From Bacillota bacterium (GTDB taxonomy: Bacteria; Bacillota; UBA4882; UBA10575): a stretch of 53,240 nt of DNA. Every line of letters begins with the position of its first letter. Position 1 is the first letter of the stretch. The stretch lies in assembly GCA_012735135.1 (NCBI GenBank), contig JAAYHY010000074.1, forward strand, positions 1-53,240, read 5' to 3'. The notes beneath the pieces were generated by a model that saw only the letters and a list, made by a program, of their open reading frames with translations, was not told where the DNA came from and made no database searches. Below are positions 34,351 to 43,069 of the stretch, piece by piece. Both the position numbers and the translations under genes were made by a program.

Positions 34351-35607
34351 CTAGATTAACCCGTATTTTTTCCCCACCCGTTCCAGCACCGCCAAGGTGT
34401 CGTCCAGGTCTTCCCGGGTATGGGTGGCCATCAGCGAGAGACGCAAACGGGACAGTCGCTTGGGGACGGCCGGATAATAGACGGAGTTGACAAAGATCCC
34501 AGCCTGATGGACTTCCCTGCTTATTTCCTTTAAGATTTGGTCGTCCCCGACGATGATCGGGATAATTGCCGTTTCCGCGTTCCCGAGGTTAAAACCCATC
34601 TGTTTCAGGTTGGCGATCATATAGTTAATATTGGACCAGAGTTTATTCCGGAGGGCGGGTTCTTTCTCAATCACGTCGATGGCGGCGCACAAGGCCGCAG
34701 CCGTCGCCGGGGGTAAGGCGGTGGAAAACATGTGGGAACGGGCGTAAAAACGCAGGTAATTAATGACTTCTTTTGTGGAGGCGACAAACCCGCCGACTCC
34801 CCCGAGGGCTTTACTGAGGGTGCCGGCGACCAGATCAATCTTTCCCTCCATCTGGAAGTGTTCGGGGGTGCCCCTGCCGTTGGCGCCAATTACCCCGGTG
34901 GCGTGGGCTTCGTCGATCATGAGCCGGGCGCCGTAACGGTCGGCGATGGCTTTGATCCCCGGCAGGTTACTGATGTCGCCATCCATACTGAAGACCCCGT
35001 CGACGATGATTAATTTTCCCAGGTAACCTTGGTCTTCGGTGGAACGTAAGACCTTCTCCAGATGGTCCAGGTCATTATGTCTGAAGGTGCGGAAGGCGCC
35101 GCCGGAGAGACGGCAACCATCAATGATGCTGGCGTGGTTGAGCCGGTCGTTAATCGCCACGTCGTTCTGGCGGACCAGGGCGGAGACGCAACCGACATTG
35201 GACGAGTAACCGGAGGTGAAGATCACGGCGTCTTCACATCCTTTCATCTTGGCCAGCTTATGTTCGAGTTCTTTATGGAGATCCAGGGTGCCGCCGAGGA
35301 GCGGGACACTACCTGCCCCCACCCCATATTTTTCCAACGCTTTGCGGGCCGCTTCCACCACCGCCGGATGGGTGGTTAGGCCCAAATAGTTGTTGGAGGC
35401 CATCATCACCATCTCCCGGATGGTATTGGTGTAGGGGTCGAGGATTTTAACCCGGCGCTCCGATGGGCTGGTCAGCACCCGTGACCAGTGGTGAAACTCA
35501 TGGACGGTCAGTTCTTCCGTAAATTCATAAAAGGGGTGGGTTTTCGCCAGGATATCCTGGTGTGGCCATTCCAAAAAATCACTAAGGTTTTTTCCTGCGT
35601 ATTTAAT
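34351..35607 (-). CDS. Alpha-oxoamine synthase (KBL/BioF/serine palmitoyltransferase family)
   Basis: A PLP enzyme of about 418 residues that joins an amino acid to an acyl-CoA with loss of CO2. The PLP lysine is in GTLSKALGGVGGFV, the cofactor Asp in LMIDEAHATGVIG, and SNNYLGLTTHP is near the N-terminus. The substrate-loop sequence GVGAGSVPLLGGTLDLHKELE differs from the typical KBL, BioF and ALA synthase versions, so the product could be aminoketobutyrate, a biotin precursor or a ketosphinganine. The first ordinary start is a TTG at 35574 without a usable ribosome binding site. An excellent AGGAGGAG lies six bases before an ATT at 35607, in frame, which I take as the probable start. Confidence 0.85.
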   Translation of the reverse strand: MKYAGKNLSDFLEWPHQDILAKTHPFYEFTEELTVHEFHHWSRVLTSPSERRVKILDPYTNTIREMVMMASNNYLGLTTHPAVVEAARKALEKYGVGAGSVPLLGGTLDLHKELEHKLAKMKGCEDAVIFTSGYSSNVGCVSALVRQNDVAINDRLNHASIIDGCRLSGGAFRTFRHNDLDHLEKVLRSTEDQGYLGKLIIVDGVFSMDGDISNLPGIKAIADRYGARLMIDEAHATGVIGANGRGTPEHFQMEGKIDLVAGTLSKALGGVGGFVASTKEVINYLRFYARSHMFSTALPPATAAALCAAIDVIEKEPALRNKLWSNINYMIANLKQMGFNLGNAETAIIPIIVGDDQILKEISREVHQAGIFVNSVYYPAVPKRLSRLRLSLMATHTREDLDDTLAVLERVGKKYGLI

Positions 35608-35906
35608 TTTTATCTCCTCCTCATGACTCGATGGGATGAAATGATAAGATGACCAAAAAAAGGTAATCCCGGAATAATATTTATCTTACTGTATCCTTTC
35701 GTCAAAAGCAAGAGAAATAGTGATATCGGAGCACACCGTTCCACCCGGTGCCCGAAAGGCTTGCCGGGGCTACCGGTTAACACGAGCGGCAAAAGAGTGA
35801 TCGAAGTGGCGTGAAGTCAGTTGGGTTGGTAACCGGGGCGGAGAAGAGGATGGTGGCGGGTGAAGACTGAACCCCGTGTTTCGGCTGTTCCTAACAGAGC
35901 ATAGAT
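35608..35906. other. Intergenic region with one promoter
   Basis: About 300 bases between two minus-strand genes. Apart from the promoter listed separately and the ribosome binding site of the oxoamine synthase, I see only small hairpins (for example around 35733-35749) and no credible reading frame or terminator. Confidence 0.5.
35678..35705 (-). promoter_or_regulatory. Probable sigma-A promoter of the oxoamine synthase gene
   Basis: On the minus strand TTGACG (35705-35700) and TAAATA (35683-35678) are 16 bases apart. The leader to the ribosome binding site would be about 50 bases. Confidence 0.5.
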
Positions 35907-36392
35907 TTAAATAAAGAGTTGAATCCGGGCTTCCTTTGCCAACGTGAGAAAAGTGGTGACCTCGCCAACGGTCAGATGTTCATACTTGATCAACTCCGTT
36001 TCCTTGATCCCAAGGATCTCCATGGTACCCCGGCAGGCGATAAAGTGGACCTCCCGTTCCATCGCCATCTTCAGGAGTTGGCCGACGGTTTCTGTTTGGC
36101 GGGAACGGATCAATTTATTCATCAGCCGCGCCCCGAGGCCGCCGAAGTTCATTTTGGAGAGGCCCAGCCGATCGGGGCCGACGGGCAAAAGAAGCTTAAA
36201 GAGGTGGGCCAAGGGATTGGGGTCCCGGCCTCTTTCTGCGCGCAGGAGGGCAAGCCCCCAGAAGGTAAAGAAGATGTGGGCGGTAAATCCTTCTCCTGCG
36301 GCCGTCCAGGCCAGGGCTAACGCGGAAAGCGCTTTGTCCAGATCCCCGCTGAAAAGAATGATACAGATGGCAGGTTTGTCTTGTGCCGCCAT
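35907..36392 (-). CDS. DsrE/DsrF-like family protein
   Basis: A cytoplasmic protein of 161 residues of the DsrE/DsrF/DrsH-like (COG2210-type) family, related to peroxiredoxin-like sulfur-relay proteins. The N-terminal ICIILFSGDLDKALSALALA and the FFTFWGLALLR motif are characteristic, and a cysteine sits in HFIACRGTMEILGI near the C-terminal third, a candidate for sulfur carrying. The physiological partner is unknown; a cysteine desulfurase-like gene lies 2 kb away. AAAGGAGG is seven bases before the ATG at 36392. Confidence 0.85.
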   Translation of the reverse strand: MAAQDKPAICIILFSGDLDKALSALALAWTAAGEGFTAHIFFTFWGLALLRAERGRDPNPLAHLFKLLLPVGPDRLGLSKMNFGGLGARLMNKLIRSRQTETVGQLLKMAMEREVHFIACRGTMEILGIKETELIKYEHLTVGEVTTFLTLAKEARIQLFI

Positions 36393-36574
36393 GGGTAACC
36401 TCCTTTCGCAAAGCGGTAACAATAAAAAGTAGAATGGCGGGCAGGATTACTGTTAGTCTGCCCCGAAAACTAATTATGAACCAACCAAAGGCGAAAAGGG
36501 AACGACGCTACCGGTTGGGGCAAGCTAAGATCAAAAGCGGCCGACAGGAAAGACGAGGAAAGAAGGAGTTATCG

Positions 36575-37618
36575 TTGATTGCGTATTATGTGGACAACTC
36601 TATTCATCAGATCCCTTCATTCATTTATATCGCCAAAGTTCTGGGGGGACCGGTCCTCACCGACGGGCCGGATGCCATCCGGATCCTGCACCAAGATTTC
36701 CCCGAAGTGCGGGCGGAGTTTTACGCCACCCGGGCCGAATTACAACGGAGGTTGGCGGAACTGCGACCGGAGGCCATCATCCAACCTGATTATTCTAAAG
36801 CTTATTTAAATGTGGATTTTGAAACCGCCCATATTCAGGTCTTCCACGGAACTTCCGATAAAACTTATGGGTATAGCGGTAAAGTCCGGGATTATGACCT
36901 CCTTTTGCTCCCGGGCGAACGGGCTTACCGGACGATGGCGGCGGCTTCCCTGCTGACGGAGGAGAATTACGCCATTGTTGGCTATCCAAAAACCGACCGG
37001 GTTTTCAACGGGGAATTTAACCGGGAGGAGACCTTGGAGCGCCTGGGCCTCGATCCGGCTTTACCCACGGTTTTATATGCGCCCACTTGGCAAGATAGTA
37101 AATTCAATACCAGCCTCCCCAAATATGGCGCGGAGGTCCTTTCCGGGCTACCGGAGGGATATAACTTGATTGTGAAACTCCATCCCAACACCAAACGGTA
37201 TGACCGGCGCAATTACAGCATGGTGGAGAGGCTGGCCGGCCAAAACCCCAGGATCAAATTGCTGGGTTATGAATACGATGTCATTCCGACGATGGCGGGG
37301 GCCGATCTTTTGATTGCCGATATTTCCTCAGTCTCCCATGAATTTCTCTGTTTCGACCGGCCCTTGGTCTTTCTCGACCCCCGTCCCTTGCCCTTTGGCA
37401 AACGGAAGACCTGGGTTTGGCAGTGCGGGCCTGTGGTGAAGCGCCGGGGCCAAGTCTGGTCGACAGTGAAAGCGGCTTTGGCCCGGCCGGAAGCCTACGC
37501 GGAGGAACGCCGGAGGGCCCGGGAAGAGATCTTCTATAAACCTGATGGGCACGCCGCCGAACGGGCGGCGGAAGCCATCCGCAATTTCTTAGAGCAAAGA
37601 AGGAAAGGACAGGCTTGA
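36575..37618 (+). CDS. CDP-glycerol glycerophosphotransferase family protein
   Basis: A glycosyl/polyol-phosphate transferase of 347 residues of the TagB/TagF type, which in Gram-positive bacteria polymerise or prime teichoic acids at the inner membrane face. Seen motifs include FHGTSDKTYGY, LYAPTWQDSKFN, LIVKLHPNT and LIADISSVSHEFLCFDRP. The TTG at 36575 (AAGGAG six bases before) gives IAYYVDNSIHQIPSFIYI as the N-terminus, which fits the family; an ATG at 36476 would add a very basic extension. It is directly followed by an MsbA-like transporter, so it may work on a surface or LPS glycan. The acceptor is unknown. Confidence 0.85.
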   Translation: MIAYYVDNSIHQIPSFIYIAKVLGGPVLTDGPDAIRILHQDFPEVRAEFYATRAELQRRLAELRPEAIIQPDYSKAYLNVDFETAHIQVFHGTSDKTYGYSGKVRDYDLLLLPGERAYRTMAAASLLTEENYAIVGYPKTDRVFNGEFNREETLERLGLDPALPTVLYAPTWQDSKFNTSLPKYGAEVLSGLPEGYNLIVKLHPNTKRYDRRNYSMVERLAGQNPRIKLLGYEYDVIPTMAGADLLIADISSVSHEFLCFDRPLVFLDPRPLPFGKRKTWVWQCGPVVKRRGQVWSTVKAALARPEAYAEERRRAREEIFYKPDGHAAERAAEAIRNFLEQRRKGQA

Positions 37619-37631
37619 TTTGGGGAAAACA

Positions 37632-39464
37632 ATGGAGACCAGCAAAGGAACGAAAAGGGAAAACAAAAAACGTATGAGCACCGGTTTCCGGCTCTTTCTT
37701 TACGTTAGACCATACTGGAAGGAATTGATCGGGGCCATCGTGGCCATGGCCCTGGTTTCCCTCGTTAATCTGGCGTTTCCTTACATTTTTGGGAATTACC
37801 TCATTGACCGGGTTTTCAATGGGGGCGGAAATCTAAAACTCTTAAACCTGATTGTGGGAGGCGTTCTTTTTCTCGCTGTCTTTAAAGGGATCTTTTCCTA
37901 TTTCCAACGGTACCTCACCAGTTATTTAGGACAACGGGTCGTGGCCAACCTGCGGGAAGAGGTTTTTCAGCACTTACAAAGGATGTCGGTGGGTTTTTTG
38001 GAGGGGCAGCGGGTTGGCGAGCTGATCGCCAGGATCACCAGTGACGTGGGGCAGATTCAAAATATCGTTTCCTCCGGGTTTATCTCCCTCCTTTCCAATT
38101 TGATTATGTTGATTGGGATCATTACCGCCGTCTTGCTGATTAACTGGCGCTTGGCTTTAATTACCCTCACCGTGTTACCGCTCATTGTTTATGTGGTCTC
38201 TAAAGCCGGCCGCCGGATCCGGGGGATCAGCCACCGGGTTCAGGAGAAGATTGCCGATCTGACGGCGATGCTTCAAGAGACCTTTACCGGGATTCGTGTG
38301 GTAAAGGCTTTTACCATGGAAAAACATGAGGAGAAAAGGTTTGCCCGGGAAAACGAAGCCAATTTTAATGCGAATATGAAGTCGGCGCAAGCCTTGGCTT
38401 TTTTAACCCCGACGGTGGAAATCCTTTATGTGGTGGGACTGGCCCTTGTGCTTTGGTTTGGCGGGCTGGAGGTTTTCTACGGACGGTTAACCACCGGAGG
38501 TTTAGTTACGTTCTTTACCTACATCGGGATGCTCGGAACCCCGATTACCACTCTGACCAACACCTTCAACTCTTTTCAGCAGGCGTTGGCCGGAGCCGAC
38601 CGTTTGTTTGGGATCTTGGATTCCAAAGAAGATTTACAGGATAAACCAAACGCCATTGTGTTGCCGGAAATTAGGGGTGAAGTGGAATTTGCCGATGTCA
38701 GCTTCGGGTACCGCCCGGGCCAAGAGATTCTTTCCGGGATCAATCTTAAGGTGGCGCCCGGTGAGGTCGTGGCCTTGGTGGGGCCCAGCGGGGCCGGGAA
38801 GACCAGTCTGGTTAATTTGATACCCCGTTTTTACGTACCCACCAGGGGGGCGGTGCTGATTGACGGGTATGATGTCCGGGATGTTAAAATAGCCTCCCTT
38901 CGCCGGCAGATCGGCCTGGTCCCCCAGGAGACGATTTTGTTCGGGGTTTCCATTTGGGAGAATATTGCCTACGGGAAACCCGATGCTACGGAGGAGGAGA
39001 TCATTGCTGCGGCAAAGATGGCCAATGCCCACGAGTTCATCTCGGCCCTCCCCGACGGTTATCAAACCCTTGCCGGAGAACGGGGTTCCCAACTTTCCGG
39101 GGGGCAGAAGCAACGGATCGCCATCGCCCGGGCGCTGTTACGGAACCCGCGCATTCTGATTTTAGATGAAGCCACCTCGGCTTTGGACACGGAAGCGGAA
39201 CGGTTGGTGCAGGAAGCCTTGGAGCGGTTATTAAAAGGAAGAACCACTTTTATTATTGCCCATCGTCTCTCCACCGTCCAGGGGGCCGATAAAATCGTGG
39301 TCCTTTCCGGAGGAAAAGTTGTTGAGGTCGGTACCCATGAAGAGTTATTGCGCGCCCATGGTCTCTACGCCAAAATGCATGGCGATGGCCGGATGTTTGG
39401 AAATGACGAAGAGGGGCAAGGTGTGAATGGGAAGGGGGAGAAGGGTGAGCGTGTTGGAGAATGA
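37632..39464 (+). CDS. MsbA-like lipid exporter, ABC half-transporter
   Basis: A full ABC half-transporter of 610 residues with a six-helix membrane domain (about 20-320) fused to a nucleotide-binding domain. Walker A is GPSGAGKTSLVN, the signature LSGGQKQRIAIARAL and Walker B ILILDEATSALD. MsbA flips lipid A-core across the inner membrane; the neighbours (an LpxB-related protein, GT2 and O-antigen ligase) support this but other type IV exporters look alike. I use the ATG at 37632; a TTG at 37620 is possible. The 3' end overlaps the next gene. Confidence 0.88.
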   Translation: METSKGTKRENKKRMSTGFRLFLYVRPYWKELIGAIVAMALVSLVNLAFPYIFGNYLIDRVFNGGGNLKLLNLIVGGVLFLAVFKGIFSYFQRYLTSYLGQRVVANLREEVFQHLQRMSVGFLEGQRVGELIARITSDVGQIQNIVSSGFISLLSNLIMLIGIITAVLLINWRLALITLTVLPLIVYVVSKAGRRIRGISHRVQEKIADLTAMLQETFTGIRVVKAFTMEKHEEKRFARENEANFNANMKSAQALAFLTPTVEILYVVGLALVLWFGGLEVFYGRLTTGGLVTFFTYIGMLGTPITTLTNTFNSFQQALAGADRLFGILDSKEDLQDKPNAIVLPEIRGEVEFADVSFGYRPGQEILSGINLKVAPGEVVALVGPSGAGKTSLVNLIPRFYVPTRGAVLIDGYDVRDVKIASLRRQIGLVPQETILFGVSIWENIAYGKPDATEEEIIAAAKMANAHEFISALPDGYQTLAGERGSQLSGGQKQRIAIARALLRNPRILILDEATSALDTEAERLVQEALERLLKGRTTFIIAHRLSTVQGADKIVVLSGGKVVEVGTHEELLRAHGLYAKMHGDGRMFGNDEEGQGVNGKGEKGERVGE

Positions 39465-40668
39465 GCAACGCCGGCGGGTGCTCTTGATCAGTAATGGCCA
39501 TGGGGAGGATGAGATCGCCGCTGTATTAGGCGAACAGTTGGCGCAAGTTTCGCCCGAATTTGAACTGCTTGGCTTCCCCCTGGTGGGCGCCGGCCGGGCT
39601 TACGCCGCAAAGGGAATTGATATTCTGATGGCCGCCGAAACGTTGCCCAGTGGGGGCTTTACCCGGAACAGCCTGGGAAATTTCCTGCGGGATGTCAAAG
39701 CGGGACTCTTTCGTCAAATCGGCGCCCAGATTAAAATGAGCCGTCAGGTTAGGCATAGGGTGGATTTGGCGGTCTGTGTCGGCGATGTTTATCTTCTGAC
39801 CTTAGCGGGGCTTTTTTTAAAGCGGCCGCTCTTCTTTCTGCCCACGGCGAAATCCGATTATATTGCGCCCCATCTTTGGATCGAGATCCGGATCATGCGC
39901 CGGTTTTGCCGGCAAATTTTCCCCCGGGATGCGCGGACGGCCGCATCCTTGTCTCGCCATGGCTTGCCCGCCGAATTTGTCGGCAATCTGATGATGGACT
40001 GTCTGTCCTTTCAAAACCCCGCTGCTTTTCGGGGGGAAGAGGGATGGGTCATCCTCCTCCTTCCCGGCAGCCGGGAGGAAGCCTACGCGAATATGAAGGA
40101 TTTGGCCGCGGCGGTGGTGGCTTTGGAAAAATTAGCGGCGGGGCAAGGGACCAAGGAGAACCGCCGTTATCTGGTGGCTTTAGCCGGCGGTTTGCACTTT
40201 AAGGAATTAAGCAAGGCGTTGGGCCCGGATGGTTGGCAAGGAGCGGAACCGGGGCCGGAAGAAGCTGCCAGGGGCATCGTTGGACACCTGGACCGGAAAG
40301 ACGCCGCCGGCGGCTTACGGATCACAATCGCGCAAGGAAGGTTTGGCGATCTCCTCGCCGCCAGTGATCTCGTGATCGGGTTGGCGGGAACCGGGAATGA
40401 ACAAGCTGCGGGATTGGGGAAACCGGTCCTGACTTTTCCGGGCCGGGGAGCCCAATTTACGAAGGTCTTCGCGGAGAGACAAAAAAGGTTGTTGGGGGAT
40501 TCCGTCCGCCTGCTGGTCAGGGAACCGGAGGTGGTGGCCAAGGCCGCCTTGGAGCTGCTGCGTGATCCGGCGGCCCGGGAGCAGATGGGCAAAAGCGGGC
40601 GGGAACGGATGGGCGATCCGGGCGGAGCCCGGAAACTTGCTCTCCGGATCAAGGAATACTTGGCCTAA
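39451..40668 (+). CDS. Lipid-A-disaccharide synthase-related protein
   Basis: A GT-B-fold protein of 405 residues matching the LpxB-related family (TIGR03492 type) known from cyanobacteria and some other bacteria. It starts VLLISNGHGEDEIAAVLGEQL and has VCVGDVYLLTLAGL, ILLLPGSREEAY and GLAGTGNEQAAGLGKPVLTF, equivalents of the UDP-sugar binding sites of LpxB. Whether it makes the lipid A disaccharide or another glycolipid is open, since a second LpxB-like gene lies at 43070. A GTG at 39451 with AGAAGG upstream seems the best start; 39427 is also possible. It overlaps the msbA-like gene by 14 bases. Confidence 0.85.
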   Translation: MLENEQRRRVLLISNGHGEDEIAAVLGEQLAQVSPEFELLGFPLVGAGRAYAAKGIDILMAAETLPSGGFTRNSLGNFLRDVKAGLFRQIGAQIKMSRQVRHRVDLAVCVGDVYLLTLAGLFLKRPLFFLPTAKSDYIAPHLWIEIRIMRRFCRQIFPRDARTAASLSRHGLPAEFVGNLMMDCLSFQNPAAFRGEEGWVILLLPGSREEAYANMKDLAAAVVALEKLAAGQGTKENRRYLVALAGGLHFKELSKALGPDGWQGAEPGPEEAARGIVGHLDRKDAAGGLRITIAQGRFGDLLAASDLVIGLAGTGNEQAAGLGKPVLTFPGRGAQFTKVFAERQKRLLGDSVRLLVREPEVVAKAALELLRDPAAREQMGKSGRERMGDPGGARKLALRIKEYLA

Positions 40669-40688
40669 GGTTTGGCCTGTGGTTCGGC

Positions 40689-41600
40689 CTAAGGTTCGTT
40701 CTTTCCCAATGCTTCTTTAAGGCCTTGGACATAAGCGTAACTCCGCATGATGCTGAGGATCAGATCAAAGACCAATTTATACCCCTTTTTTTCACAAAAA
40801 GCCAAGAGTTTGGTGGTACCCGGCCGTTCCGGCCAGCGAAAAGGGGTCAAAAATCTAATCCAGGCAAAAAAAACCGGCGTGATCAGAGTCACCATTTTCA
40901 CGCTGAAGGATGGGTGCTTCCGGTAAAAGAGAACGGCCATATGGCCCCGTTCCCGTTCCTTACTGAGGATGGCCGGGACTTTTTCCAAGGTAACGGGGGC
41001 CTGCACGTGATAACTCCAGGCGGTGAGATTTTTCACCCGCTTTAAGCCAAGCTGTCGTAAACGGTGGCCGAGTTCCAGATCTTCCCACCCGTATTCGACA
41101 AAACCCTCATCAAAGAGGCCGGCGGCAATTAGCTTGTCCCGTTCCACCGAGACATTTCCGGTGGCAAAAAAAGCCCGGGAATAATCATTATACTGTGGCG
41201 CTTTTTCGTTGGGATCAGCCGGGGTGGGCGTGTTCAGCACAGAACCGTTGACGACGAAACCGGGGCGCGTATGGGCGGCAAGATGGCTGACGATAAATTC
41301 CCGGCGGACAATCATGTCGCTGTCCAAAAAGATAACGATGCGGGCCCGGGCCGCCAAGGCTCCGGTATTACGGGCGCGCGCCCGTCCCGAATGTTCCAGC
41401 CGGATATACCGCAGGACGCAAGGGGCTTCCTTCTGCAGGCCGGCGACGACCGCCGGGGTCTCATCGGTGGAACCGTCATCCACCACGATAAGCTCGTAGG
41501 AGGTGGGGGGAGCCGTTTGGTTAAAGAGCGCCCGTAAACAAAAGGGAAGAAGATCCCGGGAATTGTAAGTAGGAATTACTACACTGGCTTCTAAGCCCAC
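40689..41600 (-). CDS. Glycosyltransferase family 2
   Basis: A GT-A-fold glycosyltransferase of 303 residues, probably adding a sugar to a surface glycan or LPS core on the cytoplasmic side. Motifs: ASVVIPTYNSRDLLPFCL, LIVVDDGSTDET, the metal-binding FLDSDMIV and the acceptor-site GWEDLELGHRLR. A hydrophobic stretch near 225-245 may bind the membrane. I prefer the GTG at 41600 because AAGGAG is then nine bases away; a TTG at 41606 is too close to it. It is next to the O-antigen ligase-like gene on the same strand. Confidence 0.88.
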   Translation of the reverse strand: MGLEASVVIPTYNSRDLLPFCLRALFNQTAPPTSYELIVVDDGSTDETPAVVAGLQKEAPCVLRYIRLEHSGRARARNTGALAARARIVIFLDSDMIVRREFIVSHLAAHTRPGFVVNGSVLNTPTPADPNEKAPQYNDYSRAFFATGNVSVERDKLIAAGLFDEGFVEYGWEDLELGHRLRQLGLKRVKNLTAWSYHVQAPVTLEKVPAILSKERERGHMAVLFYRKHPSFSVKMVTLITPVFFAWIRFLTPFRWPERPGTTKLLAFCEKKGYKLVFDLILSIMRSYAYVQGLKEALGKNEP

Positions 41601-41621
41601 CGTCAAAAACTCCTTTTGTGC

Positions 41622-42896
41622 TTAATTGCTCTTTCCGTTGTTTCCCTTATTCAGATGAAGAGCGAATTCTTGGAATTGGTAGTTTCCGGCTTTATTTGCT
41701 TCCATGGCGTAGAGCCCGACGGACAAACCAAGAAGGAGCCAAAAACCAATGCCAATATTGGTTTTCCAGATCGGGAGATCAACTTGTTGATGGATGAGAA
41801 CGCCCACGAGCGTCGCAAATATGCCCTGATAAAAAGAGTTCCCGCTTTTGGCCAACTTATAAGCCAGAAAATAGGTGAGGGCAAAAGCTAAGAAAAAGAG
41901 GACGAAACCGATTAACCCCAATTCGGTGGCCATTTGGAGAAAGATATTATGGGCAAAAGCAAAGGTTTGGTCTTTTTTCGCCGACGGGGGGGCGTAGTCG
42001 GGATAGACGGCGGGGAAAACCCCTAAACCTATGCCCAGGACCGGTTTGTCCTTAATCATGTTTAGACTGGCTTGCCAAATATGAATCCTGGTCATATTCC
42101 CTCCCTTTTCCAGGGAAAAAATAGATAGAAAGCGGTCATTGAGTTTAGGGTTGGTCACTAGGAGACAAGCGGCAATCAAAAGGATGATCAGGAAGACCAG
42201 GGCAATTTTCTTTTTGTAGTTAAGAACCATGAGGATAAATAACATGCCGATAAAGCCAAGCCAGGCGCCGCGGGATTGGGTGGCCAAGAGGGCGCAAACG
42301 GACGCCGTTAAAAAGGGGAAAACAAAGTAGGAGTAAGGTTTCCCTCTGGATAAGAGAAAACCGATGCCGACTCCGGTGTACATGATGATTAAAGTCCCAA
42401 GACTGTTGGGTCCGCCAAAAAGTTCAGCCCGGGAAAGGTTCAGCACAAAATAGCGGATTAAGGTCGCCAGCGAGACGAGGGTCCCGCCGCAAGTAAAGAG
42501 AAGAAAGCAAGTGGTGAGGAACTTCCGGTCAGCGAAGGCAAGACGTTGGCCTCCGAAGAAATAGAAATAAAAGACTAAGGTCAAGGCCAAGGAGAGTAAG
42601 AGAGAATTTATGGGTTGCTTTGAGAAAAAGCTATTTAAGAACATATAAACCAGTAAGAAAATAAAGAGCAACCCAGCCCGCCTCGGCAAATCCGATGCGG
42701 ATGTAGGGATTAGCTCCTGCTTTTTCCGGCTGAACAGAGAGGCGAGTTTGGAGATTAATAGAAAGAAAAGACCAAAGTAGGGTTGTCCGCTCGGGATTAA
42801 GGCAAAGGTTAAGTACCAACCGATCTTTTCTAATATATCCTGAATATTCTTACTTTGGTCTTTGATGTCCTGGGCTTGCGGGGTGCTCATCGGCAT
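41622..42896 (-). CDS. O-antigen ligase/polymerase-like membrane protein (Wzy_C family)
   Basis: A polytopic membrane protein of 424 residues with ten or more hydrophobic helices and a large extracytoplasmic loop. The Wzy_C motif region is visible at LATQSRGAWLGFIGMLF and RIHIWQASLNMIKDKPVLGIGLG, with a His in FAFAHNIFLQMATELGLIG. Such proteins attach O-antigen to lipid A-core or polymerise surface glycans; the two cannot be separated by sequence. The ATG at 42896 has AGAAGGG upstream. It is likely cotranscribed with the GT2 gene from the promoter listed next. Confidence 0.85.
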   Translation of the reverse strand: MPMSTPQAQDIKDQSKNIQDILEKIGWYLTFALIPSGQPYFGLFFLLISKLASLFSRKKQELIPTSASDLPRRAGLLFIFLLVYMFLNSFFSKQPINSLLLSLALTLVFYFYFFGGQRLAFADRKFLTTCFLLFTCGGTLVSLATLIRYFVLNLSRAELFGGPNSLGTLIIMYTGVGIGFLLSRGKPYSYFVFPFLTASVCALLATQSRGAWLGFIGMLFILMVLNYKKKIALVFLIILLIAACLLVTNPKLNDRFLSIFSLEKGGNMTRIHIWQASLNMIKDKPVLGIGLGVFPAVYPDYAPPSAKKDQTFAFAHNIFLQMATELGLIGFVLFFLAFALTYFLAYKLAKSGNSFYQGIFATLVGVLIHQQVDLPIWKTNIGIGFWLLLGLSVGLYAMEANKAGNYQFQEFALHLNKGNNGKSN

Positions 42897-42944
42897 TCAT
42901 CCCTTCTGCAATTTATATCATCGGGAATGACAAAACGTACACTC

Positions 42945-42953
42945 ATTATATCA
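42945..42953 (-). promoter_or_regulatory. Extended -10 promoter of the O-antigen ligase/GT2 unit
   Basis: On the minus strand TGATATAAT is a perfect extended -10 (TGnTATAAT), about 50 bases before the ATG. No good -35 is visible. Confidence 0.55.
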
Positions 42954-42965
42954 TAACTTACAAAA

Positions 42966-43042
42966 AGGCGAAAGTTTAACAGAAAAGTATCCTGGAGCGG
43001 ATAGACATGAATATCATCATCGGATAAGAAGGACTTTCGCCT
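42966..43042 (+). repeat. Inverted repeat upstream of the LpxB-like gene
   Basis: AGGCGAAAGT (42966-42975) and ACTTTCGCCT (43033-43042) are perfect 10-bp complements, enclosing a 57-base loop with a small TATCC/GGATA hairpin. It ends less than 30 bases before the start codon and could shape the leader RNA or bind a regulator. Confidence 0.5.
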
Positions 43043-43069
43043 CAATCTACTTCGATGGGAGTTGGAAAT

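Noticed and set aside
35613-35625. Mini reading frame ATG AGG AGG AGA TAA before the oxoamine synthase
   Set aside because: It coincides with the ribosome binding site and is most simply explained by it; a leader peptide of three arginines cannot be supported.
35610-35792. 60-codon minus-strand frame
   Set aside because: It covers the promoter and ribosome binding site region, has no own ribosome binding site, and resembles no family.
40659-40700. Short direct repeat GGCCTAAGGTT
   Set aside because: Only 11 bases, lies at the ends of two convergent genes, and is probably chance.
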